From contig JAFYYW010000011.1 in assembly GCA_017548985.1 (NCBI GenBank), positions 1-64,000 of the forward strand: DNA of 64,000 nucleotides, written 5' to 3'. Position 1 is the first letter of the stretch. Every line of letters begins with the position of its first letter. The notes under the pieces are model-generated. The model saw only the letters and a program-made list of their open reading frames with translations, had not been told where the DNA came from and did not search any database. Position numbers and translations under genes: made by a program. This DNA is from Bacteroidales bacterium (lineage in GTDB: Bacteria > Bacteroidota > Bacteroidia > Bacteroidales > UBA932). Shown one piece after another: positions 30,749 through 41,100 of the stretch.

Positions 30749-31884
30749 AGCAGGGGAAGTTTAACAGTATAATTCCGGTCTGTGCGTATGATCTCCACGC
30801 TTATGTGTGACCTTTCGTTGTATTGCTCTTGTATATAATTGAGTCCCAGGCCGCTGGACTGGGAAGGGGAGACTCTGGGAATCAAGTTGTTCGTGACCGT
30901 CAGGGTCTCGCCATCAGAGACGATATCCACTTTCAAGGGATTATCCGGACTTACCGCGTTATGCTTCGTGGCGTTCTCTACCAACAGTTGCACGGAGCAG
31001 GGTATAACCGCTTTCGCCATGTCTTCTTCAGGGATGGAAATCCCGACAATCAAGCCGTCCTGGAAGCGGACTTTCAGAAGGTCGAGGTACATTTGGACGT
31101 ATGTCATCTCGTCCCGTAAGGGGACGGTATTCTCGTTCTCGTTTTTAAGCATGTAGCGGTAGATGCCCGCTAGCTTGTGGATATACTCGCTCGCCTCCTC
31201 GTCTTTTCCGTCAAGGACGAGGGCGTCAAGAATATTCAACGAGTTGAACAGGAAATGCGGGTTGACCTGTTGCTTGAGGTTGAGATATTGGAACTTGGCA
31301 AGTTCGGCGCGGTCCCTTTCCTTCTCGGCGGCTCGCTTGGCGGAAGTGGCGTATCCGACCATGTAGATAACCGAATAGATCAGGATCGCGGCCATAAGGG
31401 CGACCGATCCCAGAAGGAATTCCCCGCTGAATATAGTTGAACTGAAAAGCCCTATTATGAATCTCAGAGACAGAACGATCGCGATCGCGATGACCAACCA
31501 CATGATTTCCTTGGGAGATACCTTTTGATCTGAGCTGGAATGGCTTGAGTATTGTCTCAGAAAAAGGACCAGGCCCCAGCCAATGGTCTCGGTCGTCGTG
31601 AAAGTGGCGATGGCGGGGGACAGTAGCGGGTGGCTGACAAAAATGCTCACGAAAGCGGCGATCCCTTTACCCATCAGGAACCCCACGATGTTGGCGATTA
31701 TGATCACCATGGCGCTGAACTCCACGCTTTGGCGATATCTCAAGCATAGGATCACTATCAGGAATATCGTCAGAGATGTCAAGATAAGGTCATCACTGAT
31801 GCCTCCGAGGCGGCACAATATGGCTCCGGCAACGTGCAGTAACGCGAAGCCGTGGATGATTATGGATGTCTGTATCTGTCTCAT
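30745..31884 (-). CDS. Sensor histidine kinase, LytS/YehU type
   Basis: The 379-residue protein has six or so transmembrane segments in residues 1-180 with almost no periplasmic domain, so the signal is probably sensed in the membrane. A short coiled-coil leads into the His_kinase domain, with phosphoacceptor His210 in QQVNPHFLFNSLN. The ATPase has the N-box QLLVENATKHN and the SGLGLNYIQEQY G-box. This family typically pairs with LytTR regulators, as here. The locus is divergent from the alpha-glucan operon. Confidence 0.94.
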   Translation of the reverse strand: MRQIQTSIIIHGFALLHVAGAILCRLGGISDDLILTSLTIFLIVILCLRYRQSVEFSAMVIIIANIVGFLMGKGIAAFVSIFVSHPLLSPAIATFTTTETIGWGLVLFLRQYSSHSSSDQKVSPKEIMWLVIAIAIVLSLRFIIGLFSSTIFSGEFLLGSVALMAAILIYSVIYMVGYATSAKRAAEKERDRAELAKFQYLNLKQQVNPHFLFNSLNILDALVLDGKDEEASEYIHKLAGIYRYMLKNENENTVPLRDEMTYVQMYLDLLKVRFQDGLIVGISIPEEDMAKAVIPCSVQLLVENATKHNAVSPDNPLKVDIVSDGETLTVTNNLIPRVSPSQSSGLGLNYIQEQYNERSHISVEIIRTDRNYTVKLPLL

Positions 31885-31997
31885 CTTGATTCCGCAATTT
31901 ATGAAAAAATACGTTCAGTTCATCAACAAATCCTGCCATTTCATCCCCTTTTTCCCGCGATTCGTCGTTCTCTTTATTTAAATATAAGTATTTAAGC

Positions 31998-32005
31998 TAT
32001 ATTTG
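31998..32005 (+). promoter_or_regulatory. -7 promoter box of the alpha-glucan locus
   Basis: TATATTTG matches TAnnTTTG exactly, 36 bases before the MFS start. An A+T-rich stretch with two TATTTAA copies precedes it (about 31975-31995). No other consensus box was found before the following seven genes. Confidence 0.55.
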
Positions 32006-32041
32006 ACCGTATTTTAACACGAAACGTAATAACCAACCGAT

Positions 32042-33382
32042 ATGCAAAACAAGAGAAAACTTACTTTCTGGGATATGTGGAACCTGAGTTTCGGGTTCTT
32101 CGGCGTGCAGATAGCGTACGCCCTCCAGAGCGCCAACATCAGCCGTATTTTCGCTACGCTGGGAGCTGATCCCCATCAGCTCAGTTTCTTCTGGATACTT
32201 CCCCCTCTGATGGGAATGATCGTCCAGCCCCTGATCGGGAAATACTCTGACCGGACATGGTGTAAAATGGGCCGCAGGAAGCCTTATCTTCTCGTCGGCG
32301 CCCTCGTCGCCGTGCTTGTGATGGCTTTCCTGCCCAATGCCGGAAGCCTTAACTTCTCCACCAAGTTGCTTCTCGGCCTTAACGGAGCGATGTGGTTCGG
32401 ACTCTTCTCTTTGATATTCCTTGACACTTCCATCAACGTGGCGATGCAGCCGTTCAAGATGATGGTAGGTGACATGGTCACAGAGGAACAGAAGACCGAG
32501 GCATATTCCATCCAGTCACTTCTGTGCAACGCCGGAAGCCTTGTGGGATATCTCTTCCCGATTTTCTTCACCTGGATCGGAATAGCCAACACGGCTCCGA
32601 AGGGACAGATACCTCCGTCAGTGATCTGGAGCTTCTATTGCGGAGCCGCCATCCTGATCGCCTGCGTGTTGTACACTTTCATGAAGGTTAAGGAGATGAA
32701 CCCTCAGGAATATGCTGAGTTTCATGGAATTGACCCTGCCAAGGCATCTGACGACACGACAAACAAGGAAGGACTTTTCAAGCTTCTTCTCCATGCCCCC
32801 AAGACCTTCTGGACTGTCGGTCTCGTGCAGTTCTTCTGCTGGGCCGCTTTCATGTACATGTGGACATATTCCAACGGCACTATCGCAGCCAATTGTTGGA
32901 ATGCCACTGACACCGCGTCCGAGGGATACCAGGCCGCCGGCAACTGGGTAGGCGTCGTGTTCGCCATCCAGGCCGTCGGATCCATCCTTTGGGCCATCGT
33001 GATCCCCAAGTTCAAGTCCTTGAGGCTTGCTTACGTCGTGAGCCTGCTTCTGGGCGCTGTCGGTTTCATCTCCGTGGCGTTTGTCCACAACCAGTATGTG
33101 CTGTTCCTCTCCTACTTCCTGATCGGAGCGGCTTGGGCTGCCATGCTGGCCCTGCCTTTCACCCTGCTGACCAACTCGCTTCACGGTGAGCACATGGGAA
33201 GCTACTTGGGCTTGTTCAACTGCACCATCTGCCTGCCTCAGATCGTGGCGGCCGCCCTCGGTGGAGTCGTCCTTAAGCTCTGCGGAGGTGTTCAAGGGAA
33301 TATGATGATTATCGCCGGAGTACTCCTTGTCCTTGGCGCCATTAGCGTGCGCTTGGTTGAGGAGAAACGTGTTAACGACTGA
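32042..33382 (+). CDS. MFS sugar transporter (SLC45/GPH-like, probable maltooligosaccharide importer)
   Basis: The 446-residue inner-membrane protein has 12 hydrophobic segments. The loop DRTWCKMGRRKPYLL between helices 2 and 3 is characteristic of SLC45-like and related glycoside:cation symporters, which carry disaccharides such as sucrose and maltose. It is the first gene of the operon that continues with SusC, SusD and starch-active enzymes, so it probably brings maltose or maltooligosaccharides from the periplasm to the cytosol. The B. thetaiotaomicron sus operon has no such gene in this place. Confidence 0.85.
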   Translation: MQNKRKLTFWDMWNLSFGFFGVQIAYALQSANISRIFATLGADPHQLSFFWILPPLMGMIVQPLIGKYSDRTWCKMGRRKPYLLVGALVAVLVMAFLPNAGSLNFSTKLLLGLNGAMWFGLFSLIFLDTSINVAMQPFKMMVGDMVTEEQKTEAYSIQSLLCNAGSLVGYLFPIFFTWIGIANTAPKGQIPPSVIWSFYCGAAILIACVLYTFMKVKEMNPQEYAEFHGIDPAKASDDTTNKEGLFKLLLHAPKTFWTVGLVQFFCWAAFMYMWTYSNGTIAANCWNATDTASEGYQAAGNWVGVVFAIQAVGSILWAIVIPKFKSLRLAYVVSLLLGAVGFISVAFVHNQYVLFLSYFLIGAAWAAMLALPFTLLTNSLHGEHMGSYLGLFNCTICLPQIVAAALGGVVLKLCGGVQGNMMIIAGVLLVLGAISVRLVEEKRVND

Positions 33383-33420
33383 TACTCAATATGACATTAT
33401 ATTTTTTCACAATCAAAAGC

Positions 33421-36393
33421 ATGAAAAGGATTATGACTGCCGTGACGGTGTTGCTGCTTTGCCTCACCGCCACAACCGTGTCCGCCCAGGGCGGATACCA
33501 GGTCAAGGGAGTCGTGGTCGACGCGCTGGGACCGGTCATCGGAGCCACTGTCATGGAGCAGGGCACGACGAACGGCACTTCCACAGGCCTCGATGGTGAC
33601 TTCCTCCTGAATGTCAAAGGTCCTGACGCCGTTGTGGTGATAAGCTGCATCGGCTACACTACCCAGACATTCAAGGCTTCTGAGGTTCCAGCGCAGGTGA
33701 CCCTGGTCGAGGACGGTGAGTTCCTCGATGAGGTCGTGGTCATCGGCTATGGTACCGTTAAGAAGAGTGACATGACCGGATCGGTCGCTACCGTGAAGGC
33801 CGATGAGATCAACAAAGGTGTCATCACGACCCCGGCCGACCTCCTGAGGGGCAAGAGCGCCGGTGTCGTCGTCACCCAGGGAAGCGGTATGCCGGGTTCC
33901 GGAGCTACCATCCGTATTCGTGGAGGTTCCTCAATCAACGCTTCCAACGATCCTTTGATCGTTATCGACGGCCTGCCGGTCTCCAATGATGGTATTGGTG
34001 GAATGGCCGACCCTCTGTCTTCGATCAACCCCGAGGACATCGAGAGTTTCTCTGTGCTGAAGGACGCTTCCGCGACCGCCATCTACGGTTCCAGGGCTTC
34101 CAACGGTGTCATCGTGATCACCACCAAGAAGGGTTCGAAGACGGCTTCGAAGATTCCTAACATCGCGGTTGACTTCACAACTTCCGTCAACACGATTGCG
34201 AAGTACAATGATCTTCTCGACGCTGACGGTCTCCGTAACCTCATCAGGGAGTTTTACGGTGCCAATTCGGCGGCTGAAGCAGCTCTCGGCAACAGCAACA
34301 CTGACTGGCAGAAGGAAATTTACCACAACGCCTACACCTATGACGGCAACGTCAGTGTCAACGGTCGCGTCGGTTCATTCCTCCCTTATCGCGTTTCGCT
34401 AGGCTATACGGACCAGAACGGAACCCTCAAGGGTTCGAAGATGGATCGCGGTACTTTGTCCCTGAACCTGTCGCCGACTTTCTTTGACAATCACCTTACC
34501 GTCAACCTTAACGGAAAGGGGACTTATGCCAAGAATATTTATGCCAACCAGGAGGCCATCGGTGCCGCTAACCATTATGACCCTACCAAGCCTGTCTATG
34601 ATAACAACGGGCTTAATGGCTACACCGCTTGGTATGACGCTTCCGGAAACATCAACTCAATGGCCACTTTGAATCCCGTCGCCCTTCTCAATGACTGGCA
34701 GGACGAGGCTGAGTCGAAGCGTTTCATCGGGAATGCCCAGTTCGATTACAAAGTCCACGGTTTCGAGGACTTGAGGCTCAATCTCAATCTTGGTATCGAT
34801 TGGGCTGCTTCCGAAGGTTTCAGGGAGAGGGCCAAGGGCTCTGAGAAGTCTCTCCATGTGACCGATGAGGCCGGTGGAGGACATCACGATGACTATGACT
34901 ATACTCGCCGTAACACCACTCTCGAGTTCTATGCTGATTACAACAAGACCTTCGCGAGAAAGCACAATGTGGATCTCATGGCGGGTTATTCCTGGCAGCA
35001 TTTCTGGAGCAACAACCATGATTACAAGTACAGGCTTTCCGATAAGCTGGAGATGGCCAATACCGAAGGAAAGGGTGAGTTATACCTGATCTCCTTCTTC
35101 GGCCGCGCGAATTATGGTTTCGCTGACAGGTATCTGCTGACCGCCACCCTCCGAGCTGACGGCACATCACGTTTCCAGAACCACAAATGGGGTATATTCC
35201 CCTCCGTGGCCTTCGCTTGGAACATCAAGAACGAGCCCTTCATGAAGGGTGTTGACAAACTCTCCACAGCCAAACTTCGTCTTAGTTGGGGTGAGACCGG
35301 TCAGCAGGAGGTTGGAGGTTATTACGACACCTTCGCCCAGTTCCTGATGATCAACACACCGGGATCCTATTATTTCGTCAACGGCGGCAACTATGTCGCT
35401 CCTGTCGTAGCGTTAGGATATAGCGCTGACCTCAAATGGGAGACCACTACGACCTACAACGCCGGTATCGACCTTGGTTTCTGGAATGACAGGTTGAGGC
35501 TCAGCACCGATGTATACCAGAGGGACACCAGGGACATTCTCAACTATATCCCCGTCCCCGCGCTTTCCAACCTCACGAACTATCTCAACTCAAATATCGG
35601 TACGATGACGAACAAGGGATACGAGATTGACCTCAACGGAATCCTTGTCGAGACTCGTGACATGAGCTGGACCGCCGGAATCAACATGGCATACAACTAC
35701 AACGAGATAACCAAGTTGACCGCTTCTGACAAAGATGCCACCGGAATTGACGCTGGAGATGATGTCGGTGGTGGTACCGGTAACAAGGTGCAGAGGTTCG
35801 AGGTAGGTCACCCGATGCTTGTCTACTATCTCTACCAGCAGGTCTATGATTCTGAGGGCAAGCCTATTAATGGTGTCTATGTGGATAGGAACAATGACGG
35901 ACAGATCAATGCTGACGACAAATATCTTACCCACAAGCCCGCCCCGGACTACACTTTCGGTTTCAATACCAATTTCTCCTATAAGAATTGGACCGCGGCC
36001 CTTTCAGGCCACGCCTCTGTCGGTAACTGGGTATACAACAATGTCGCTTCCGACACGGAGATGCTCGCCGACCTCTGGACCAACCAGTTTGTCAGCAACA
36101 GGGTGTCTTCCGCGACGGAATCCATGTTCACTCAGGCGCAATACAATTCCGATTACTATCTCCGTGACGGTTCTTTCCTGAAGCTGGACAACTTCACTTT
36201 AGGATACACCTTCCCGAAACTCTTCAATATCAACGCTGACCGCAGCGCTTCCCTGAACATCTTCGGTACCGTGCAGAATATCCACACCTTCACTAAGTAC
36301 AATGGCGTGGACCCGGAAATCCATAACGGACTTGACAAGACTCTGTACCCTCGTCCCAGGACCTATGTGTGCGGTATCAAGCTTAACTTCTAA
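33421..36393 (+). CDS. susC: SusC-type TonB-dependent transporter of the alpha-glucan locus
   Basis: The ATG at 33421 is chosen because it gives a clean signal peptide (MKRIMTAVTVLLLCLTATTVSA); the open frame extends to 33391. The 990-residue protein has the beta-domain (VKGVVVDALGPVIGATVME), the TonB/plug segment (EVVVIGYGTVKKSDMTGSV), plug motifs ATIRIRGGSSI and VLKDASATAIYGSRASNGVI, and a beta barrel ending in LNF. It should import maltooligosaccharides with the downstream SusD. Function is assigned from the neighbours (SusD, SusE/F-like, SusG-like, GH13). Confidence 0.93.
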   Translation: MKRIMTAVTVLLLCLTATTVSAQGGYQVKGVVVDALGPVIGATVMEQGTTNGTSTGLDGDFLLNVKGPDAVVVISCIGYTTQTFKASEVPAQVTLVEDGEFLDEVVVIGYGTVKKSDMTGSVATVKADEINKGVITTPADLLRGKSAGVVVTQGSGMPGSGATIRIRGGSSINASNDPLIVIDGLPVSNDGIGGMADPLSSINPEDIESFSVLKDASATAIYGSRASNGVIVITTKKGSKTASKIPNIAVDFTTSVNTIAKYNDLLDADGLRNLIREFYGANSAAEAALGNSNTDWQKEIYHNAYTYDGNVSVNGRVGSFLPYRVSLGYTDQNGTLKGSKMDRGTLSLNLSPTFFDNHLTVNLNGKGTYAKNIYANQEAIGAANHYDPTKPVYDNNGLNGYTAWYDASGNINSMATLNPVALLNDWQDEAESKRFIGNAQFDYKVHGFEDLRLNLNLGIDWAASEGFRERAKGSEKSLHVTDEAGGGHHDDYDYTRRNTTLEFYADYNKTFARKHNVDLMAGYSWQHFWSNNHDYKYRLSDKLEMANTEGKGELYLISFFGRANYGFADRYLLTATLRADGTSRFQNHKWGIFPSVAFAWNIKNEPFMKGVDKLSTAKLRLSWGETGQQEVGGYYDTFAQFLMINTPGSYYFVNGGNYVAPVVALGYSADLKWETTTTYNAGIDLGFWNDRLRLSTDVYQRDTRDILNYIPVPALSNLTNYLNSNIGTMTNKGYEIDLNGILVETRDMSWTAGINMAYNYNEITKLTASDKDATGIDAGDDVGGGTGNKVQRFEVGHPMLVYYLYQQVYDSEGKPINGVYVDRNNDGQINADDKYLTHKPAPDYTFGFNTNFSYKNWTAALSGHASVGNWVYNNVASDTEMLADLWTNQFVSNRVSSATESMFTQAQYNSDYYLRDGSFLKLDNFTLGYTFPKLFNINADRSASLNIFGTVQNIHTFTKYNGVDPEIHNGLDKTLYPRPRTYVCGIKLNF

Positions 36394-36407
36394 TTAAGGG
36401 CAAGAAT

Positions 36408-38135
36408 ATGAAAAAGATAAATTATATTCTCGGAATCCTTGCGGCTTCAGTCGCCTTGACTTCCTGCGTGGGTGACCTGAATGTTACCCCGATCGACCCT
36501 AATGCCAACACCGTGGACAAGGTTTTGACAAGCCAGCAGGCTCTCGACGCCTACCTCTCAGGTGTTTATCTCGGATTCGCCACCTCCGGTTACTATGGCC
36601 CGAGCGGTGGTCCTTCTATCTCCGGACTTGACGGTGGAGCATCCCAGTATATCCGTGGTCTGTACCATCACAGCGAGCTTACCACTGATGAGAGCGTCTG
36701 CGGTTGGAACGACCAGACTATCAAGAATTTCCACTATATGAACTGGACCACGGATGACACCTTCATATATGCGTTTTATTCACGTATATTCATGCAGGTC
36801 TCCTGTGCCAACGAGTTCATCCGCGAGGCTAAGAAGCTTGAGTATGACTCGTCTCGTTATATCGATGAGGTGCGCGTTCTCCGGGCGATAGCTTACTTCC
36901 ACGCTCTTGACAATTTCGGCAGTGTCCCGTTCTCTGACGAGAATGAGATTGTCGGTGTGACACCTGAGCAGATTTCACGTACCGAGCTATTCACATGGCT
37001 CGAGACTGAGCTGAAGGACATCATCTCAGGAGGGAAACTCCCTGAGAAGAATGCGGTGTCGTATGGACACGTCGGGATGGGTGCCGCCAAGTTCCTTCTC
37101 GCCAAGCTTTATCTCGGCGCCGAAGTTTACACCGGTACCGCGCGTTGGAATGACTGCGCCACCATACTTAATGATTTGATGGACGATGGCTACAGCCTGC
37201 ACACCACTCCCAACGGTTCAATCTACAGCGCCTATCAGGATCTCTTCCTCGCTGACAATGACAAGTGCACGGACGAGATAATCTTCGCTGTCGAGCAGGA
37301 TGGAGTCTACACCCAGAGCTATGGCGTGACCAATTATCTGGTGTTTGCATCTACCGGTGGTACTATGAATGTCAACCATTTGGGTATATCTTCCGGGTGG
37401 GGAGGACTTCGCACGACTCCTGAATTCGCAGATAAGTTTACCGCAGGTGACGCTCGTAATCTCCTCTATGATACGGAAAGGAGCAGCGCTGACGTGGAGG
37501 CCATGCCGGAGACTCCTGAAGATAGGGGAGACTCTGAGAAAGTTATAAAGGAGATGAAGGAGAATGGCACTTATGAGGACGAGTGCAAGAAACTTCGCGA
37601 GACCAAGGATGCCGCCAGGAAAGACAACATCCAGGAAAAGAGTATTGACGATATCGGCAATTTCAAGTATGGCTACGGTTTCCAAAAGTTCCGCAATGTC
37701 ACGAGTACCGGAGAGATTCCCAACAGGGTTTATGACGAGGAAAAAGGCACATGGGCCAATCCTGGATTCGTCAACACCGACTTCCCGATGATGCGCTACG
37801 CCGACGTCCTTCTTATGGCGGCTGAGTGTCAGGCCAGGGGAGCCTCCATAGACGGACTCTCCGCTTTCAATCAGGTTAGGGCCAGGGCCGGTATCCCTAC
37901 CGTGTCATCGCTCAACCTTGATGAGATACTAAATGAGAGGGGACGCGAGCTCTATCAGGAGTGCTGGCGCCGCAGCGACCTTATCCGTTTCGGCAAATTC
38001 ACTTCCGGTTACAATTGGCAGTGGAAGGGTGAGACCAAGGATGGAAGGGATGTGGATTCTTATAGGACCCTTTTCCCTATTCCTGAAAGCGATCGTCATG
38101 CCAACACGAAACTTGTGCAGAACCCCGGCTATTAA
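36408..38135 (+). CDS. susD: SusD-type starch-binding lipoprotein
   Basis: The 575-residue protein has a lipobox LTSC (Cys20) followed by VGDLNVTPIDPN. SusD helical repeats are visible (YIDEVRVLRAIAYFHALDNF), as are the C-terminal VRARAGIP, NERGRELYQECWRRSDLIRFG and FPIPESD...NPGY segments. A charged insert at about residues 365-410 (KVIKEMKENGTYEDECKKL and beyond) is likely an exposed loop. It lies 14 bases after susC and should form the lid of the transporter and bind alpha-glucan helices. Confidence 0.93.
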   Translation: MKKINYILGILAASVALTSCVGDLNVTPIDPNANTVDKVLTSQQALDAYLSGVYLGFATSGYYGPSGGPSISGLDGGASQYIRGLYHHSELTTDESVCGWNDQTIKNFHYMNWTTDDTFIYAFYSRIFMQVSCANEFIREAKKLEYDSSRYIDEVRVLRAIAYFHALDNFGSVPFSDENEIVGVTPEQISRTELFTWLETELKDIISGGKLPEKNAVSYGHVGMGAAKFLLAKLYLGAEVYTGTARWNDCATILNDLMDDGYSLHTTPNGSIYSAYQDLFLADNDKCTDEIIFAVEQDGVYTQSYGVTNYLVFASTGGTMNVNHLGISSGWGGLRTTPEFADKFTAGDARNLLYDTERSSADVEAMPETPEDRGDSEKVIKEMKENGTYEDECKKLRETKDAARKDNIQEKSIDDIGNFKYGYGFQKFRNVTSTGEIPNRVYDEEKGTWANPGFVNTDFPMMRYADVLLMAAECQARGASIDGLSAFNQVRARAGIPTVSSLNLDEILNERGRELYQECWRRSDLIRFGKFTSGYNWQWKGETKDGRDVDSYRTLFPIPESDRHANTKLVQNPGY

Positions 38136-38147
38136 CAGATCACTACC

Positions 38148-41100
38148 ATGAAAAAGATATTTTCAATACTATCTGCGGGATTGGTCGCTCTGGCGGCTTT
38201 CTCCTGCGTGAACGAGGACCTGGCCACCTTCGACGAGACTAAGGCTACGGCTCCTGTCCTCGGTAGCTATGAGGTTGGTGAGAAAGCCATCACCGCGACC
38301 TTCACTCCTGGATCCTTCAATATGGGATTCAATGACAAGCTCCCGGTGAATCATACTCTGATCCTGGCATCTGTTGACGGCAATGTGGTCAACAAGGCCC
38401 TGCCATCATCCGCCAAGGATGGGGAGATATCCATCTCTATCACCAATCTTGCCAAGACGCTTGTGAATCTCGGTTATCCGGAGGGTTCGATCGTGTCGCT
38501 TGACATGTTTATCCGCGCTTCCATGCAGGCTCCCAGTCAGGACAATGGCCGTAACGGACACGTGGACTCCCAAGGCCATATTACTATAAGTGGCTTCGAA
38601 GTCGTGGTTCCTGTCTCCCAGGGCAATCCTTGGGAGGAATTCACCGAGAAGAGTCCTCTTGGTGTCATCGGATCCATCGCCAGCACTGGCAACGGATGGA
38701 ACCAGGATGAGCCTATGTACATGACCGAGGACGGAACCAGGCATGTGGCCAAGAATATCAAGCTCACTCCGAACGACGCGTTCAAGATCCGCACTGCCGG
38801 TTCCTGGGATAATGTCGATCTGGGCGGCCCCGGTGATGTGAAACCTTATGTCGTAGAGATCGGTTCCTCGTTTGAGGCTGCCGTCAAGGGCCAGGACATG
38901 TCTGTCCCCGCGGAAGGCGCTTACGATATCCTCTATGACTCCAACGACGGTACGATTACGATCAGTGAGGCTTACCAGACCTATCCCGGATTCGACCAGA
39001 AGAGTGGATGGGGTATTACAGGTTCTATCGCAAGCCGTGGCCTCAACTGGGACAAGGACATCTCGATGATTACCGATGGTGAATGGCATGTCGCTGAAGG
39101 TGTCGAGCTGACTACTGAGGATGCGTTCAAGTTCCGTACTCCTGGTACGTGGAGCGAGGGTGACTTCGGTGGCCCTGGCGACGATAAGTATATCGCCGCG
39201 ATTGACGAGGAGATTACCGGAGCGGAGAAAGGAAAGGACATCGCCGTCGCTGAGGCTGGTGTCTATGACATCCTCTTCAATCCTGAAGCCGGCCTGTTCA
39301 AGATCACCCCGACCCTCGGAGGTTTCAGCCCTCTCGTGGGCGAAGGCGGTGGCAGTGAGCCCGGTGGAGACGATAAACCAAAGGTCTGGTCTTTAATTGG
39401 ACATATCGGAGATACGAATTGGGACAAAGATTTCGATATGACCAACACCACCGGTGACATCTGGGTCCTTAAGAACCAGCCATTCGCCGCGGGTGATGAG
39501 TTCAAGATTCGTCATGACCACGATTGGGGCGGTGACGTTGGTGGCCCTGAGGAGAATGCGCAAAGCACCATCAACCCTGACGATGTTTACGGAGTTTACG
39601 CTCCTGAGATCGGTACCGCTTTCGAGGCCGGAGGCAAGAACGTCCAGATCGTCGAGGCTGGCAATTATGACATCACATTCGATTACGCTGCCAAGACCAT
39701 CAAGGTTGAGGTGAGCGTGCGCGCTGACTGGTATTACCATGGCCAGAGCGAGCTGACTCCCGACTGGGGCGAGCTTCCTTTCGAAAAAGTCTCTGACGAG
39801 GAGTATGTCCTCACTCTCACGACTGTTTCCGAGAACTCCGGCTTCGTTTTGAAGAATGGTGACGCGTCTAGTTGGATTGGTCCTGATAACACTCAGGAAC
39901 TCACTGACGGCAAGTTCGTCGTCACTGTGGGCCAGGAGTTCAAGATCTCCGACAAGAAGGTTGACGGAGTGATTGCCGAGCCCGGCAAGTATGTCTTCAC
40001 CTTCAACCCTCAGACAATGACCGCTGTCCTCAAGAGTTTCCGTGCCGACTGGTACTATCATGGCCAGAGCGAGCTGACTCCTGACTGGGGTGAGCTTCCA
40101 TTCGAGAAAGTCTCTGACACTGAGTATGTTCTCGAGCTCAAGACTGTCTCCGAGAATTCCGAGTTCGTGCTGAAGAACGGAGCCCTTGGCGAGGAGACTC
40201 TTTGGATCGGTGCTGACAACACTCAGGAACTTACCGACGGCAAGTTCGTCGTCACAGTCGGCAAGGAATTCAAGATTTCCGACCAGAAGGTGAACGGCGT
40301 GATCCCGAATCCCGGCGAGTACAAGTTCATCTTCAATCCTGTCACTATGACCGGATTGATCAAGAACGCCCGTGAGGACTGGTACTATCACGGCCAGAGC
40401 GAGCTGACTCCCGATTGGGGCGAGCTTCCTTTCGAAAAAGTCTCCGACACTGAATACGTTCTGAAACTCAAGACCATTTCCGCCAACTCCGGCTTCGTGC
40501 TGAAAAATGGAGTTGTCGGTGATAATACCACCTGGATTGGCCCGGACAACTCTCAGGAGCTGACCGATGGTAAGTTCGTGGTAACGATAGGCCAGGAGTT
40601 CAAGATTTCCGGTGACAAGGTGGACGGCGTGATCGCCACTCCTGGTGAGTATATCTTCACCTTCAACCCTCAGACGATGACCGCCGTCATCACAAGTGTC
40701 CGTGCCGACTGGTACTACCACGGCCAGAGCGTCGAGAATCCCGGTTGGGGTGAGCTTCCTTTCGAGAAAGTCTCTGACACTGAGTATGTTCTCAAGCTAA
40801 AGACCGATGCCGACAACTATGAGTTCGTGCTGAAGAACGGTGCGCTCGATGGCACCACTTGGCTCGGCCCCGACAGCAGTCAGGAACAGACCGAAGGTAA
40901 GTTCGTTGTCAAGATCGGTGAGGAGTTCAAGATCTCCGGCGAGAAAGTGAACGGAGTGATCCCAAAGGCGGGAGATTATGTATTCACCTTCAATCCTGTC
41001 GCGATGACCGCTGTCATCACAAGTGTCAGGGCCGACTGGTACTACCACGGCCAGAGCAAGGAGAATCCCAACTGGGGCGAGACTCCTTTCGTGAAGGTCT

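Noticed and set aside
39393..40721. A 442-codon open frame on the minus strand across the WYYHGQS repeats
   Set aside because: It is the antisense of a repetitive, G+C-rich coding region; its sequence has no signal, domain or start context and repeats with the sense gene.
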